A model generated the notes under the pieces. The model ran no database searches and had not been told where the DNA came from. It was given only the letters and a program-made list of their open reading frames with translations. Shown here in pieces: positions 53,770 to 63,187 of a stretch of 64,000 nucleotides of DNA (position 1 is the first letter of the stretch; every line of letters starts with the position of its first letter). Origin of the DNA: JAWKRB01 sp041389885. Lineage in GTDB: Bacteria; Myxococcota_A; Polyangia; Polyangiales; Ga0077539. The position numbers and the translations under genes are program-made. The stretch spans positions 124,001-188,000 of the forward strand of contig JAWKRB010000013.1 of the NCBI GenBank assembly GCA_041389885.1, written 5' to 3'.

Positions 53770-54786
53770 GCGCTGCGCGCGCATGCGCGACTCGAGGGAG
53801 CGCTCGTAGGCCTCGCGCAGCCTCGCGTCGCCGAGCACGGTGACGCCGTCGATCCACTGGGAGCACCACGCGACGGCCTCGCGCAGCTCGACGGGACCGA
53901 AGCGGAGCTCGAGCCCACCGTCGAGGGTGTCACGCTCGCGCTGCCGCGGGTACCAGCGGCGCCCGCGCACGTAGCGCGCCTGCCGCGCGTCGAAGCGCAC
54001 GTGCAGCTCCACGCGGTCGTCGGCCTTGTCGGGGCGAAAGAGGCCGAAGGGAGACTGCACGAGGTCCTTCAGCCGGGGCGCGCCCTCGCGGAGCATCGCG
54101 GGGAGCGCCTGCATCGACGACGGCGCGGGCGTCACGCCGCAGTCCTGCGGCCCCGCGACGACCCGCTCGAGGGCGTACATCCGCCGGTCGTGGATCGAGA
54201 GCGCGGGCTCGGCGATGCCGGGGAGGTACACCCTGCGCCCCTCGCGCAGGATCACCCCCAGGGGCCACACGAGCCGCGGGCGGAGGGCCTCGTCGGACAC
54301 GGCCTCGTCGTCGTCGTCGCTCGCGGCCCGGTAGCGCAAGAGCACGGCGCGGGGAGGCGTGCGCTCGGCGGCGTTGATCCATTTGATCAGCGCGCGGCGG
54401 TGGTGCTCCTTGAACAAGGGCACGCCGCTCGCGAAGGCCAGCACCTTCGAACCGGCGTGCTTGTGCTCCAGGTCGGTCCCGTCGACGGGGAAGAGCTCGG
54501 CGAGCACCCCGTGGGCGAGGGCCAGCGCCGCGCGGTTCACCGACGCGCCGGGGGCGGCCTCGGCCCTGGGCAGCGAGAACACCGCGCGCGGCCGCGGCCC
54601 TGGGGTCTTCGCGCGCACCACCGCGTAGCCCGCCGCGGGCAGGTGCGTCTCGACGTAGCTCTGCAGCGAGCGGCGGGAGAGCTCCAGGTCGGGGAGCGCG
54701 GCGAGCTCGTCGTAGGTGAAGCGCCCCTCGCGGAGCGCGTCGACGAGCAGCCTGAGCTTGCGAGGGTCGGGGCGGGCGGTGGTCAT
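53758..54786 (-). CDS. WYL-domain transcriptional regulator
   Basis: A 342-residue regulator. The N-terminal winged helix (FTYDELAALPDLELSRRSLQ) is followed by the WYL-type core (RAVLLRYRAASDDDDEAV ... RPRLVWPLGVILREGRRVYL, DRRMYALERV) and a WCX-like C-terminal extension ending WCSQWIDGVTVLG. WYL proteins sense ligands such as nucleic acids or nucleotides and regulate DNA-repair or defence genes in many bacteria. Start ATG 54786 has AGGGA about 8 bases upstream. No defence genes adjoin. Confidence 0.8.
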   Translation of the reverse strand: MTTARPDPRKLRLLVDALREGRFTYDELAALPDLELSRRSLQSYVETHLPAAGYAVVRAKTPGPRPRAVFSLPRAEAAPGASVNRAALALAHGVLAELFPVDGTDLEHKHAGSKVLAFASGVPLFKEHHRRALIKWINAAERTPPRAVLLRYRAASDDDDEAVSDEALRPRLVWPLGVILREGRRVYLPGIAEPALSIHDRRMYALERVVAGPQDCGVTPAPSSMQALPAMLREGAPRLKDLVQSPFGLFRPDKADDRVELHVRFDARQARYVRGRRWYPRQRERDTLDGGLELRFGPVELREAVAWCSQWIDGVTVLGDARLREAYERSLESRMRAQRDEG

Positions 54787-54939
54787 TCGGTCCCTGCGCA
54801 TCGCCGGGAGAGTGCGCGACGCGGGGGTGAGACGTCGACGCCCCGTCGAATCTGACATGCCCGCGCGCGGTCGCGCGCCGACCCGACCCGCGGCGAGACA
54901 GCCCGCGCGGGGAGCGCCGGGCATTGCTTCGCGGCCACC

Positions 54940-54969
54940 TTGACCCTAGTTTCGAGCCGGTGTTAGAAG
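54940..54969 (+). promoter_or_regulatory. Promoter of first ATP synthase block
   Basis: TTGACC (54940-54945), 18 bases, then TAGAAG (54964-54969) resemble sigma-70 -35 and -10 boxes, 31 bases before atpZ. The same pair with the same spacing lies before atpF' at 59633-59662. Confidence 0.6.
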
Positions 54970-54999
54970 GCCGCGCCCACTCGGCGAGGAGGCGTTGCC

Positions 55000-55260
55000 A
55001 TGCGAACCACTCTTCGCGAGCTGACCGGCCTCACACTCGGACTCGAAATCTTCCTCTCGCTCGTCCTCACCGGGGCGGCGGGGTGGTGGCTGGACCAGAA
55101 GGTCGGCACGGGCTCGACCTTCACCTTCCTCGGCGCCCTCCTGGGCATTGCGGCGGGAATGCGTTCTGCCTTTCGGTTTGCGACAAGTTCTGCTAAGGGC
55201 GCCGCCGACCCCGGCGCGCCTCGGAATCCACCTCCAGGGTCCGACGAACGGCCGCGATGA
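55000..55260 (+). CDS. atpZ: AtpZ/AtpI-type ATP synthase assembly protein
   Basis: An 86-residue protein with two membrane helices (TLGLEIFLSLVLTGAAGWWL and FTFLGALLGIAAGMRSAF) and a polar tail, the size and shape of the AtpZ/AtpI (PF09527-type) family that helps assemble the c-ring or carries magnesium. Ribosome site GAGGAGG precedes the start. It ends in ATGA overlap with the next gene. First gene of the F0 block. Confidence 0.85.
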   Translation: MRTTLRELTGLTLGLEIFLSLVLTGAAGWWLDQKVGTGSTFTFLGALLGIAAGMRSAFRFATSSAKGAADPGAPRNPPPGSDERPR

Positions 55261-55682
55261 GCACCATGGCACTCCCCGATGACGCGAGCATGACCAACGA
55301 GCGACGGACCGTCCGGCGCATCGTCGCGATCTCCGCGGTCCTCGGCGGCGCCTGCGCCGCGGCGATGCTGGTGCACTCGGGCCCCGGCGCGGCGGCCTCG
55401 TCGATCCTCGGCACGGTCGTGGGCATCGGCAACCTCGTCGCCATCGCCGGGCTCATCGACCGACTGATGTCTCAGCAGGCCGACAAGGCCCGCGCGAGCG
55501 CCCTGCTGCTCCTCAAGACCCTGGCGCTCATCGCGTTCACGGGCCTCGTCGTGACCCGCCCCTGGGCCTCGGGCCCGGGCTTCATCGCCGGCTTCACCGC
55601 GGTGGTGTTCGCGATCACGGTCGGCGGCCTCTGGGGCGCTGACCCTCCCCGCGCCGACGACGCGGACAAGAAGGAAGACTGA
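55257..55682 (+). CDS. atpI: AtpI-like membrane protein of ATP synthase operon
   Basis: A 141-residue protein with four predicted membrane helices, located between atpZ and atpB with an ATGA overlap, as AtpI (ATP synthase subunit I) usually is. Sequence similarity to AtpI is low by eye, as is common for this variable gene, so the symbol rests largely on context. Confidence 0.7.
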   Translation: MSTMALPDDASMTNERRTVRRIVAISAVLGGACAAAMLVHSGPGAAASSILGTVVGIGNLVAIAGLIDRLMSQQADKARASALLLLKTLALIAFTGLVVTRPWASGPGFIAGFTAVVFAITVGGLWGADPPRADDADKKED

Positions 55683-55685
55683 CCG

Positions 55686-56588
55686 ATGCCCGACCACGCC
55701 TCATGGTTCACGTACCTCCTCGCCATGCCGAACTTTCGCGGCCTGTGGGCGCTGGTGAATCACCTCGGGTGCGTGAGCCCTGAGGGCCAGTCGGTGTCGC
55801 CCGAGGTCGGCGCGCAGTGCCCCGCGGGGTACCAGCTCCAGGAGCTCCCGAACCACTTCACCTACCCCGCGAACACCCCGGTGACCCTCGAGTACACCGT
55901 GCTCGGCGTGTTCGTGGTGCTGCTCATCGCGACGATGGTGATGATCGCCCGCGCGCGGGTCACCCGCACCAGCGCCGCGGTCGTGCCCGAGGGCTCGCTC
56001 ACCGTCGCGTCGTTCATGGAGAACTTCGCCGAGGCCTTCTACGGCATGCTCCGCGAGGTGCTCGGCAAGGACGAGGCGCGGCACTTTCTGCCCCTCATCG
56101 GCACCTGCGGCGCGTTCATCTTCTTCTCGAACGCCCTGGGGCTCATCCCCGGCTTCGTGCCGCCGACGAGCAACTTCAACGTCACCTTCGCGTGCGGCGT
56201 GATCATCTTCTTCGCCACGCACATCTACGGCCTGCAGCGGCAGGGCGGCGCCTACCTGAAGCACTTCGTCGGCCCGGTGCCGATGCTGGCGCCGCTGATG
56301 ATCCCGCTCGAGATCGTGTCGCACCTGGTGCGGCCGGTCTCCCTGGGCATCCGGCTCTGCGCGAACCTGTTCGTCGACCACCTCGTCGTGAGCGTGTTCA
56401 CCGGCCTCGCGCTGGTGCTCATCCCCGTGCCGATCATGGTCCTCGGCGTGCTCGTGGTGGTGCTCCAGACCTATGTGTTCTGCCTCCTCGCGGCGGTGTA
56501 CATCCAGCTCGCGATCGAGCACCACGACGACCACGGCCCGGAGCACGGGCACGGGCACGAGCACGCGGAGGCAGCCGCCCACGCGTGA
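55686..56588 (+). CDS. atpB: ATP synthase F0 subunit a
   Basis: A 300-residue membrane subunit of the proton (or sodium) channel. Family marks: LIPGFVPPTSNFN, and the essential arginine region VRPVSLGIRLCANLFVDHLV, followed by VFCLLAAVYIQLAIEHHDDH at the end. The C-terminal tail is histidine-rich (HHDDHGPEHGHGHEHAEAAA), unusual for the family. It lies 3 bases after atpI. Normal length apart from an N-terminal extension of about 60 residues with GCVSPEGQSVSPEVGAQCPA. Confidence 0.95.
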   Translation: MPDHASWFTYLLAMPNFRGLWALVNHLGCVSPEGQSVSPEVGAQCPAGYQLQELPNHFTYPANTPVTLEYTVLGVFVVLLIATMVMIARARVTRTSAAVVPEGSLTVASFMENFAEAFYGMLREVLGKDEARHFLPLIGTCGAFIFFSNALGLIPGFVPPTSNFNVTFACGVIIFFATHIYGLQRQGGAYLKHFVGPVPMLAPLMIPLEIVSHLVRPVSLGIRLCANLFVDHLVVSVFTGLALVLIPVPIMVLGVLVVVLQTYVFCLLAAVYIQLAIEHHDDHGPEHGHGHEHAEAAAHA

Positions 56589-56664
56589 TGCGATCCCCGC
56601 GGCCGCCTCGGCGCGCCGCCCTGATGTTCAAGCCAACGCTCTCTCAGGAATGAAAGGTACTCTC

Positions 56665-56997
56665 ATGAAGAAGCTCCTCGCCCTCTCCAGCGCCTTCGCG
56701 ACCTTCCTCTTCACGCTCACGGCCTTCGCGCAGGAGTCCGGCGCGGCCTCCAACGCGTTCGACGCGCAGCTCGCGTCGGCGCTCGGCGCCGGCATCGCCA
56801 TCGGCCTCGGCTCCCTCGGCGGCGCCCTCGGCCAGGGCCGCGTCGCCGCCGCCGCCCTCGACGGCATCGCGCGCAACCCCGGCGCCGACGCCAAGATCCG
56901 CACCCCGATGATCCTCGGGCTCGCGCTCATCGAGTCGCTGGTGCTCTACGCCCTGCTGATCGCGTTCTTCCTCCAGGGCAAGGTCGGCGGGCACTGA
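56665..56997 (+). CDS. atpE: ATP synthase F0 subunit c
   Basis: A 110-residue c-subunit. It carries an N-terminal signal-like segment (MKKLLALSSAFATFLFTLTA, then FAQESG), so the mature hairpin begins near residue 25. Helix 1 contains LGQGRVAAAALDGIARNPGA (Gln57), and helix 2 PMILGLALIESLVLYALLIA with the essential Glu90 followed by Ser91 and Tyr95. The Q-ES pattern is shared with sodium-binding rings, but the Pro and Thr ligands are absent. Last gene of the first block. ATG 56650 is an alternative start. Confidence 0.93.
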   Translation: MKKLLALSSAFATFLFTLTAFAQESGAASNAFDAQLASALGAGIAIGLGSLGGALGQGRVAAAALDGIARNPGADAKIRTPMILGLALIESLVLYALLIAFFLQGKVGGH

Positions 56998-57049
56998 TCT
57001 CGCCCCGCCTCCCTCTTCCATCCTCCCCGCGCGCCGCAGGGACCGCCTG

Positions 57050-57823
57050 ATGCTCCACGGCCAGCGCCTCTTCGTCGTCATCCCCGCGTACAACACCGGC
57101 CCCAGGGTGCTCTCTGTGGTGCGCACCCTGCCCGACGTCGTCGACGGCGCCGTGGTCGTCGACGACGGCAGCGGCGCCGAGACCCGCGCGCTCCTCGACG
57201 ACCTCGACGAGCCCCGCGTGACGCTCTGCCGCCACGGACGAAACCGCGGCGTCGGCGCGGCCCTCGCGACGGGGTACACCCGCGCGCTGGAGCTCGGCGC
57301 CGACCTCGTGGCGGTCATGGCCGGCGACGGGCAGATGCACCCCGACGACCTCATCCCCCTGGCGACGCCCGTCGCGCTGGGCCAGGTCGACTACGCGAAG
57401 GGCGACCGCCTCGGGCACCCGAGCTGCGCGCGGGTCATGCCCCTCGCGCGGCGCGCGGGCAACCTCGTGCTCTCGGCGCTCACCCGCGCGGCCACGGGGC
57501 TGCGCCACGTACACGACTCGCAGTGCGGATACACCGTGGTCTCGCGCCGGGTGCTGCTCCACCTCGACACCTCGCGCATGTGGACCCGCTACGGCTACCC
57601 CAACCACCTCCTCGGCGCCCTCGCCCACGCGGGCTTTCGCGTGAGGGACGTGCCCGTGCGCCCGGTGTACGGCGACGAGCGCAGCGGGATCCGCCTGCGC
57701 GACGCGCTGCTGGTGATCCCGAGGATCCTCGTGGCCATCGCCTGGGCGCGGGCGCGCAACCGCCCCGCGGGCACCCTCGGGCTGCCCCTCGACCTGCGCC
57801 GCGCCGCGGAGCCCTCGCCGTGA
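57050..57823 (+). CDS. Family 2 glycosyltransferase (DPM1-like)
   Basis: A 257-residue GT2 enzyme. The GT-A fold reads LFVVIPAYNTGPRV, VVVDDGSGAET, GVGAALATGYTRAL and AVMAGDGQMHPDDL (the DxD-type site), then DSQCGYTVVSRRVL. No C-terminal membrane helices, as in soluble polyprenyl-phosphate sugar transferases. It sits between the two ATP synthase blocks and overlaps the bactofilin gene (GTGA). Confidence 0.85.
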   Translation: MLHGQRLFVVIPAYNTGPRVLSVVRTLPDVVDGAVVVDDGSGAETRALLDDLDEPRVTLCRHGRNRGVGAALATGYTRALELGADLVAVMAGDGQMHPDDLIPLATPVALGQVDYAKGDRLGHPSCARVMPLARRAGNLVLSALTRAATGLRHVHDSQCGYTVVSRRVLLHLDTSRMWTRYGYPNHLLGALAHAGFRVRDVPVRPVYGDERSGIRLRDALLVIPRILVAIAWARARNRPAGTLGLPLDLRRAAEPSP

Positions 57824-58203
57824 GCGACGAGCCCTCACCGCTCTCGCCCCGGGCGACGCAGGCCGTCTCCGGGGAGATCAACGCGCTCCTGGGTCGGGGC
57901 ACGCGCTTCGCGGGCAAGCTCACCTTCACGGGCAAGGTGCGCATCGACGGCACCTTCGACGGCGAGATCTTCTCCGACGGCGTGCTGATCGTCGGCGACG
58001 AGGCCGTGGTCACCGCGAGCGCCCTCGAGGTGGGCACGCTCATCGTGCGCGGCGGGGTGGTGCGGGGAGACATCGTCGCGACCGGCGCCGTGGAGCTCTA
58101 CGCGCCGAGCCGGGTGTACGGGAGCATCGCGGCCGTCGAGGTGTTCATCGACAAGGGCGTGCTCTTCGAGGGGCAGTGCCGGATGCTCGAGCGAGAAGAC
58201 TGA
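57820..58203 (+). CDS. Bactofilin-family polymer-forming protein
   Basis: A 127-residue bactofilin. The beta-helical core reads FAGKLTFTGKVRIDGTFDGE, then VTASALEVGTLIVRGGVV, RGDIVATGAVELYAPSRVYG and SIAAVEVFIDKGVLFEGQC, a regular right-handed helix repeat. GTG start at 57820 overlaps the glycosyltransferase stop. Bactofilins form filaments that position cell-wall or division machinery; here it is placed inside the ATP synthase region without an evident link. Confidence 0.88.
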   Translation: MSDEPSPLSPRATQAVSGEINALLGRGTRFAGKLTFTGKVRIDGTFDGEIFSDGVLIVGDEAVVTASALEVGTLIVRGGVVRGDIVATGAVELYAPSRVYGSIAAVEVFIDKGVLFEGQCRMLERED

Positions 58204-58248
58204 GCGCGTTGCGCGAGACCGCGGCGCGAGGCTAAGGTTCAGCTGCCC

Positions 58249-58878
58249 ATGCGACAGGAGGAATTCGAGCGCGCGGTCCTGCGGCTGTGGACCACCACGC
58301 GGGTCCCCCTGACGCGGGCCAACCTGCTCGCGGTGACCGAGGCGCCGAGGGCGAAGCTCGAGGGCTGGATGAGCTCGCTGGTGCAAGACGGCATCGCCGA
58401 GCTCGACTCCGACGAGGAGGGCGAGATGCTCTGGCGCGTGCGCGGCGCCGAGCGGGCCAAGACGGGCCCCCGCACCGTCGGCGAGATCCACGCGTGGGAC
58501 CGGCTCAACCGCGAGGTCGGCACCGCCCCCTCGACCCCCGCCTACGCCCGCGTCGAGGCCCGCCTCGTCGACCGCCCCGAAGCCGTGGGCGACGAGAAAT
58601 CGCTCGTGGCCTCGGGGGTGCTGTCGTTCGTCTTCGGCCCCTTCGGGTGGCTCTACGCCGCGCCGCTGAAGGAGTCGATCCCCGCCATCGCGGCGATGAC
58701 CGTGCTCGCCGCGCTGCTCCCCGCCGCGCTGTTTCTCCCGCTGTTCTCGGCCTCGCTCCCGGTGTTCGCCGTCGCGGGGGTGGGCTACGCCCACGCGTAC
58801 AACCGCAGCGGCCGCCGCACGCCCCTGCTCGAGCGGCTCGCCGCCAGGGCGCTGCCGCCAGGGGGGCCCCGGCGATGA
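58249..58878 (+). CDS. Unknown protein with helical N-terminus and membrane C-terminus
   Basis: A 209-residue protein. Residues 1-70 look like a winged-helix or small helical domain (EEFERAVLRLWTTTRVPLTR). Residues about 125-185 contain two or three hydrophobic segments (GVLSFVFGPFGWLYAAPL, AAMTVLAALLPAALFLPLF, VFAVAGVGYAHAY). No family recognised. It overlaps the next gene by ATGA. Perhaps a membrane-anchored regulator. Confidence 0.65.
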   Translation: MRQEEFERAVLRLWTTTRVPLTRANLLAVTEAPRAKLEGWMSSLVQDGIAELDSDEEGEMLWRVRGAERAKTGPRTVGEIHAWDRLNREVGTAPSTPAYARVEARLVDRPEAVGDEKSLVASGVLSFVFGPFGWLYAAPLKESIPAIAAMTVLAALLPAALFLPLFSASLPVFAVAGVGYAHAYNRSGRRTPLLERLAARALPPGGPRR

Positions 58879-59636
58879 ATGCCGCCCCCCGCCGCGGCGT
58901 CTCGTGTGCGATGCGCACGCCCCCCCTCGCCGCGCTCGCCCTCTCCGCCGCGCTCGCGGGCGCCCCGTCGACCGCGCGGGCGCAGGTCGACCCCGCCCCC
59001 CCGCAGGGGATCGAGATCCAGCTCAGCGACGAGGCCGCCGAGGGCACCAACGTGCGCCGGGGCGTCTCGCGCTACCTCGTCGCCGCGCCCATGGCCGACG
59101 TGGTGCGGGCCTTCACCGACTATCCCCACTACACCGAGCTGCTGCCGCACGTGACGACCTCCCGCGTCGTGCGGCGCACCCGCGCGGGCACGGAGGTCTA
59201 CCTGCAGGTCGACCTCGGGGGCAACCTCGGGGCGCTGTGGTCGCGGGTGCGGGTGTCGGTGCAGCGCGCGCCGCAGCGGGTGACGGTGACCGGCGCGGGG
59301 CTGGAGGGCAACCTCGACCGCTTCGAGTTCGCCGCGCGCATCGAGCCCTCCCCGGGCGATCCCGCGCAGACCCTGGTGGAGTGTCGGATGCTCTCGATCC
59401 CGCAGCTCCCCTTCCCCTCGACGGTGTTCTCTCGCGAGAACCGGCAGGCCCTGGCCACCATGGCCAACACCCTGCGCAACCGCATGGCCGCGCTCTCGTC
59501 GGCGGCCGCCGCGCCCGCCGCGCAGCCCGCGCCGACGCCGCCCCCCGCCGCGGCGCCGAGCCCCGGGATCACCGGCGCCACCGCGCAGGGAGAGTTCCCT
59601 GTCGCGCCCTCGGCCCCTACGTCTCCCTCGCCTTGA
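58875..59636 (+). CDS. Secreted START/SRPBCC-like protein
   Basis: A 253-residue exported protein. The signal peptide is visible from ATG 58911 (MRTPPLAALALSAALAGAPS, then TARAQ); the overlapping ATG 58875 gives a longer form. The mature domain (residues about 45-190) has the polyketide-cyclase/START-type features VRRGVSRYLVAAPMADVVRA, DYPHYTELLPHV and NLGALWSRVRVSV. The last 50 residues are Pro/Ala-rich. Possibly a periplasmic lipid-binding protein. Its stop codon overlaps the promoter of the second atp block. Confidence 0.75.
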   Translation: MNAAPRRGVSCAMRTPPLAALALSAALAGAPSTARAQVDPAPPQGIEIQLSDEAAEGTNVRRGVSRYLVAAPMADVVRAFTDYPHYTELLPHVTTSRVVRRTRAGTEVYLQVDLGGNLGALWSRVRVSVQRAPQRVTVTGAGLEGNLDRFEFAARIEPSPGDPAQTLVECRMLSIPQLPFPSTVFSRENRQALATMANTLRNRMAALSSAAAAPAAQPAPTPPPAAAPSPGITGATAQGEFPVAPSAPTSPSP

Positions 59637-59662
59637 CCCCGCGATCGCGCGAGTGTTAGAAG
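59633..59662 (+). promoter_or_regulatory. Promoter of second ATP synthase block
   Basis: TTGACC (59633-59638), 18 bases, TAGAAG (59657-59662), matching the pair before atpZ in both sequence and spacing. The -35 box overlaps the stop codon of the START-like gene. ATG of atpF' lies 79 bases downstream. Confidence 0.6.
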
Positions 59663-59741
59663 CGCGCGCGATCCAGGGACAGGGCACTTCTCGCCAACGT
59701 GTCCGCGGATCTCCGCAGACACCCGCGATCGGGAGCACTTC

Positions 59742-60215
59742 ATGCCGAACGTCCTCCTCGCGCTCGTCGCCAACGAGCGCCCTCTCATCAACATCGACAT
59801 CACGCTGCTGCTCAACATCGGGCTGTGGTTCGTGCTGTATTTCTTCCTCAAGTCGACCTTCTGGGGCCCGGTGATGGACCTCATCGAGGCGCGCGAGAAG
59901 GGCACCGACGGCGCCCGCGCCAACGCGGCGACCCTCGAGGCCGACGCCAAGAAGCTCCGCGAGCAGGTCGACGAGAAGCTCCGCGCCGCGCGGAGCGACG
60001 CGTCCAGGGAGCGCGAGGCGCTCCGCGCGGACGGCGGCCGTCAGGAGGCCGAGGCCCTCGCGAAGGTGCGCTCCGAGGTGACCGCGCTGCTCGACACCGA
60101 GCGCGCCGCCCTCGACCAGCGCCGCTCAGAGCTCCGGCGCGACGTGCTCGCCGCCGTGCCCGCCCTCGCCTCCGACATCGCGCGCAAGGCCCTGCGCCAG
60201 GAGAGTGTGTCGTGA
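59742..60215 (+). CDS. ATP synthase F0 subunit b'
   Basis: A 157-residue b-type stator subunit. One N-terminal membrane helix (ITLLLNIGLWFVLYFFLKST) is followed by a long charged helix (EAREKGTDGARANAATLEAD ...). It overlaps the next b-type gene as GTGA. Two different b-type genes in tandem indicate a b/b' heterodimer stator, as in several other bacterial lineages. Confidence 0.88.
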   Translation: MPNVLLALVANERPLINIDITLLLNIGLWFVLYFFLKSTFWGPVMDLIEAREKGTDGARANAATLEADAKKLREQVDEKLRAARSDASREREALRADGGRQEAEALAKVRSEVTALLDTERAALDQRRSELRRDVLAAVPALASDIARKALRQESVS

Positions 60216-60886
60216 ATCGCCCCCGCTCGGTTCTGCTCGTCCTCGGGGCGGTCTTCGCCCTCGCGCTCCCGGCCCTCGCGCAGGAGGCGCACCACGAGTC
60301 CGCGGGCGGCTTCGCGGCCCCGGCGGTGCCCTTCAACGTCGCCAGCTACCCCGCGCCCATGGTGCGCGACGCGCACGGCAACGAGACCAAGGGCGCCACG
60401 GCCTTCATCGGCCCGGTGATCAACTTCGCGCTCCTGCTGGTGCTCGGGTACATGGCCCTGCGCCGCTCGATCAACCCGGCCCTCGCGGCGCGCCGCGCGG
60501 CCATCGAGACCGAGATCGCCGAGGCGCAGCGGATGCACACCGAGGCCGAGGCGCTGCACCAGGAGTACGTCGACAAGCTCGCGCAGCTCAGCGACGAGAT
60601 CGCCGCGATGCGCGCCGACTTCGTGCGCGCCGGCGAGGCCGAGCGCGACCGCATCGTCGCCGAGGCCCGCGAGAAGGGCGAGCGCATGCGCGCCGACGCC
60701 CGCGCGGCCCTCGAGCAGGAGGTCAAGTCGCTGCGCGACGAGCTCCACCGCGAGGCCGCCCTCGCCGCCGCCGCCGCGGCCGAAGAGACCGTCCGGCGCA
60801 CCATCTCCGCGGCCGACCACGGCCGCCTGGCAGACGACTACATCCAGGGCCTCGAGCGCGAGGCGCAGCAGGGAGCGCAGGCGTGA
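60212..60886 (+). CDS. atpF: ATP synthase F0 subunit b
   Basis: A 224-residue b-subunit, longer than b'. It begins at GTG 60212 with a secretory-type signal (MNRPRSVLLVLGAVFALALP, ALAQ) that is unusual for b subunits, then a second hydrophobic segment (FIGPVINFALLLVLGYMALR) that is the true membrane anchor, and a long Ala/Glu/Arg coiled-coil region. It overlaps atpH (GTGA). Confidence 0.88.
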   Translation: MNRPRSVLLVLGAVFALALPALAQEAHHESAGGFAAPAVPFNVASYPAPMVRDAHGNETKGATAFIGPVINFALLLVLGYMALRRSINPALAARRAAIETEIAEAQRMHTEAEALHQEYVDKLAQLSDEIAAMRADFVRAGEAERDRIVAEAREKGERMRADARAALEQEVKSLRDELHREAALAAAAAAEETVRRTISAADHGRLADDYIQGLEREAQQGAQA

Positions 60887-61422
60887 GCACCCCCATGGCA
60901 CGACGGTACGCGAAGGCGCTGCTCTCCCTCGGCGAGGAGGAGAACCGCCTCGACGCGCTCACCCGCGAGGTGCGCAGCCTCGGCGACGCGGTGGCGGCGA
61001 GCGAAGAGCTCCGCTCGGTGCTCGCGAGCCCGGTGATCCCGCAGGAGGCTCGCGCCGCCGTGATGCGCGAGCTGGCGAAGCGCCTGGCGCTCTCGCCCTC
61101 GGTGCGCGACGCGGCGCTGCTGCTCACCGACCGGCGCCGGGGCGCGTCGATCCCCGAGGTGGCGACGGCGCTCGAGGCGCTGGTCGACGAGCGCTCGGGC
61201 AAGGTCAAGGCCGAGGTCACCTCGGCGGCGCCCCTCACCGACGCGCAGGCGCTCCGGGTGCAGAGCGCGCTGGAGCGCCTCACGGGCCGCAAGATCTCCC
61301 TCTCCCGCAAGGTCGACGCCGCGCTCATCGGCGGGGTCGTGGCGCGGGTGGGCGACCGGGTCTTCGACGGCACCGTGCGCACGCGGCTGGAGCAGCTCCG
61401 CGCCGCCGCCCTCGCGTCCTGA
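60883..61422 (+). CDS. atpH: ATP synthase F1 subunit delta
   Basis: A 179-residue delta subunit. N-terminal RRYAKALLSLGEEENRLDAL and C-terminal VTSAAPLTDAQALRVQSALE with GRKISLSRKVDAALIGGVVA are family typical. GTG start at 60883 overlaps the atpF stop. It links the stator to the F1 head. Followed by an 84-bp gap to atpA. Confidence 0.93.
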   Translation: MSTPMARRYAKALLSLGEEENRLDALTREVRSLGDAVAASEELRSVLASPVIPQEARAAVMRELAKRLALSPSVRDAALLLTDRRRGASIPEVATALEALVDERSGKVKAEVTSAAPLTDAQALRVQSALERLTGRKISLSRKVDAALIGGVVARVGDRVFDGTVRTRLEQLRAAALAS

Positions 61423-61506
61423 GGGCGCCGAGGGTCGAAGGGTCTTCGTAGGGTTTTCAACGAAAACGCGCGGCGACGAGCGTCCGCGCTGTAAGCACCG
61501 AGGCAG

Positions 61507-63180
<1,674 letters not shown>

Positions 63181-63187
63181 GGCCTAG

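Noticed and set aside
61423..61506. Possible regulatory RNA or terminator between atpH and atpA
   Set aside because: Only short weak pairing (gttttcaacgaaaac); nothing riboswitch-like seen.
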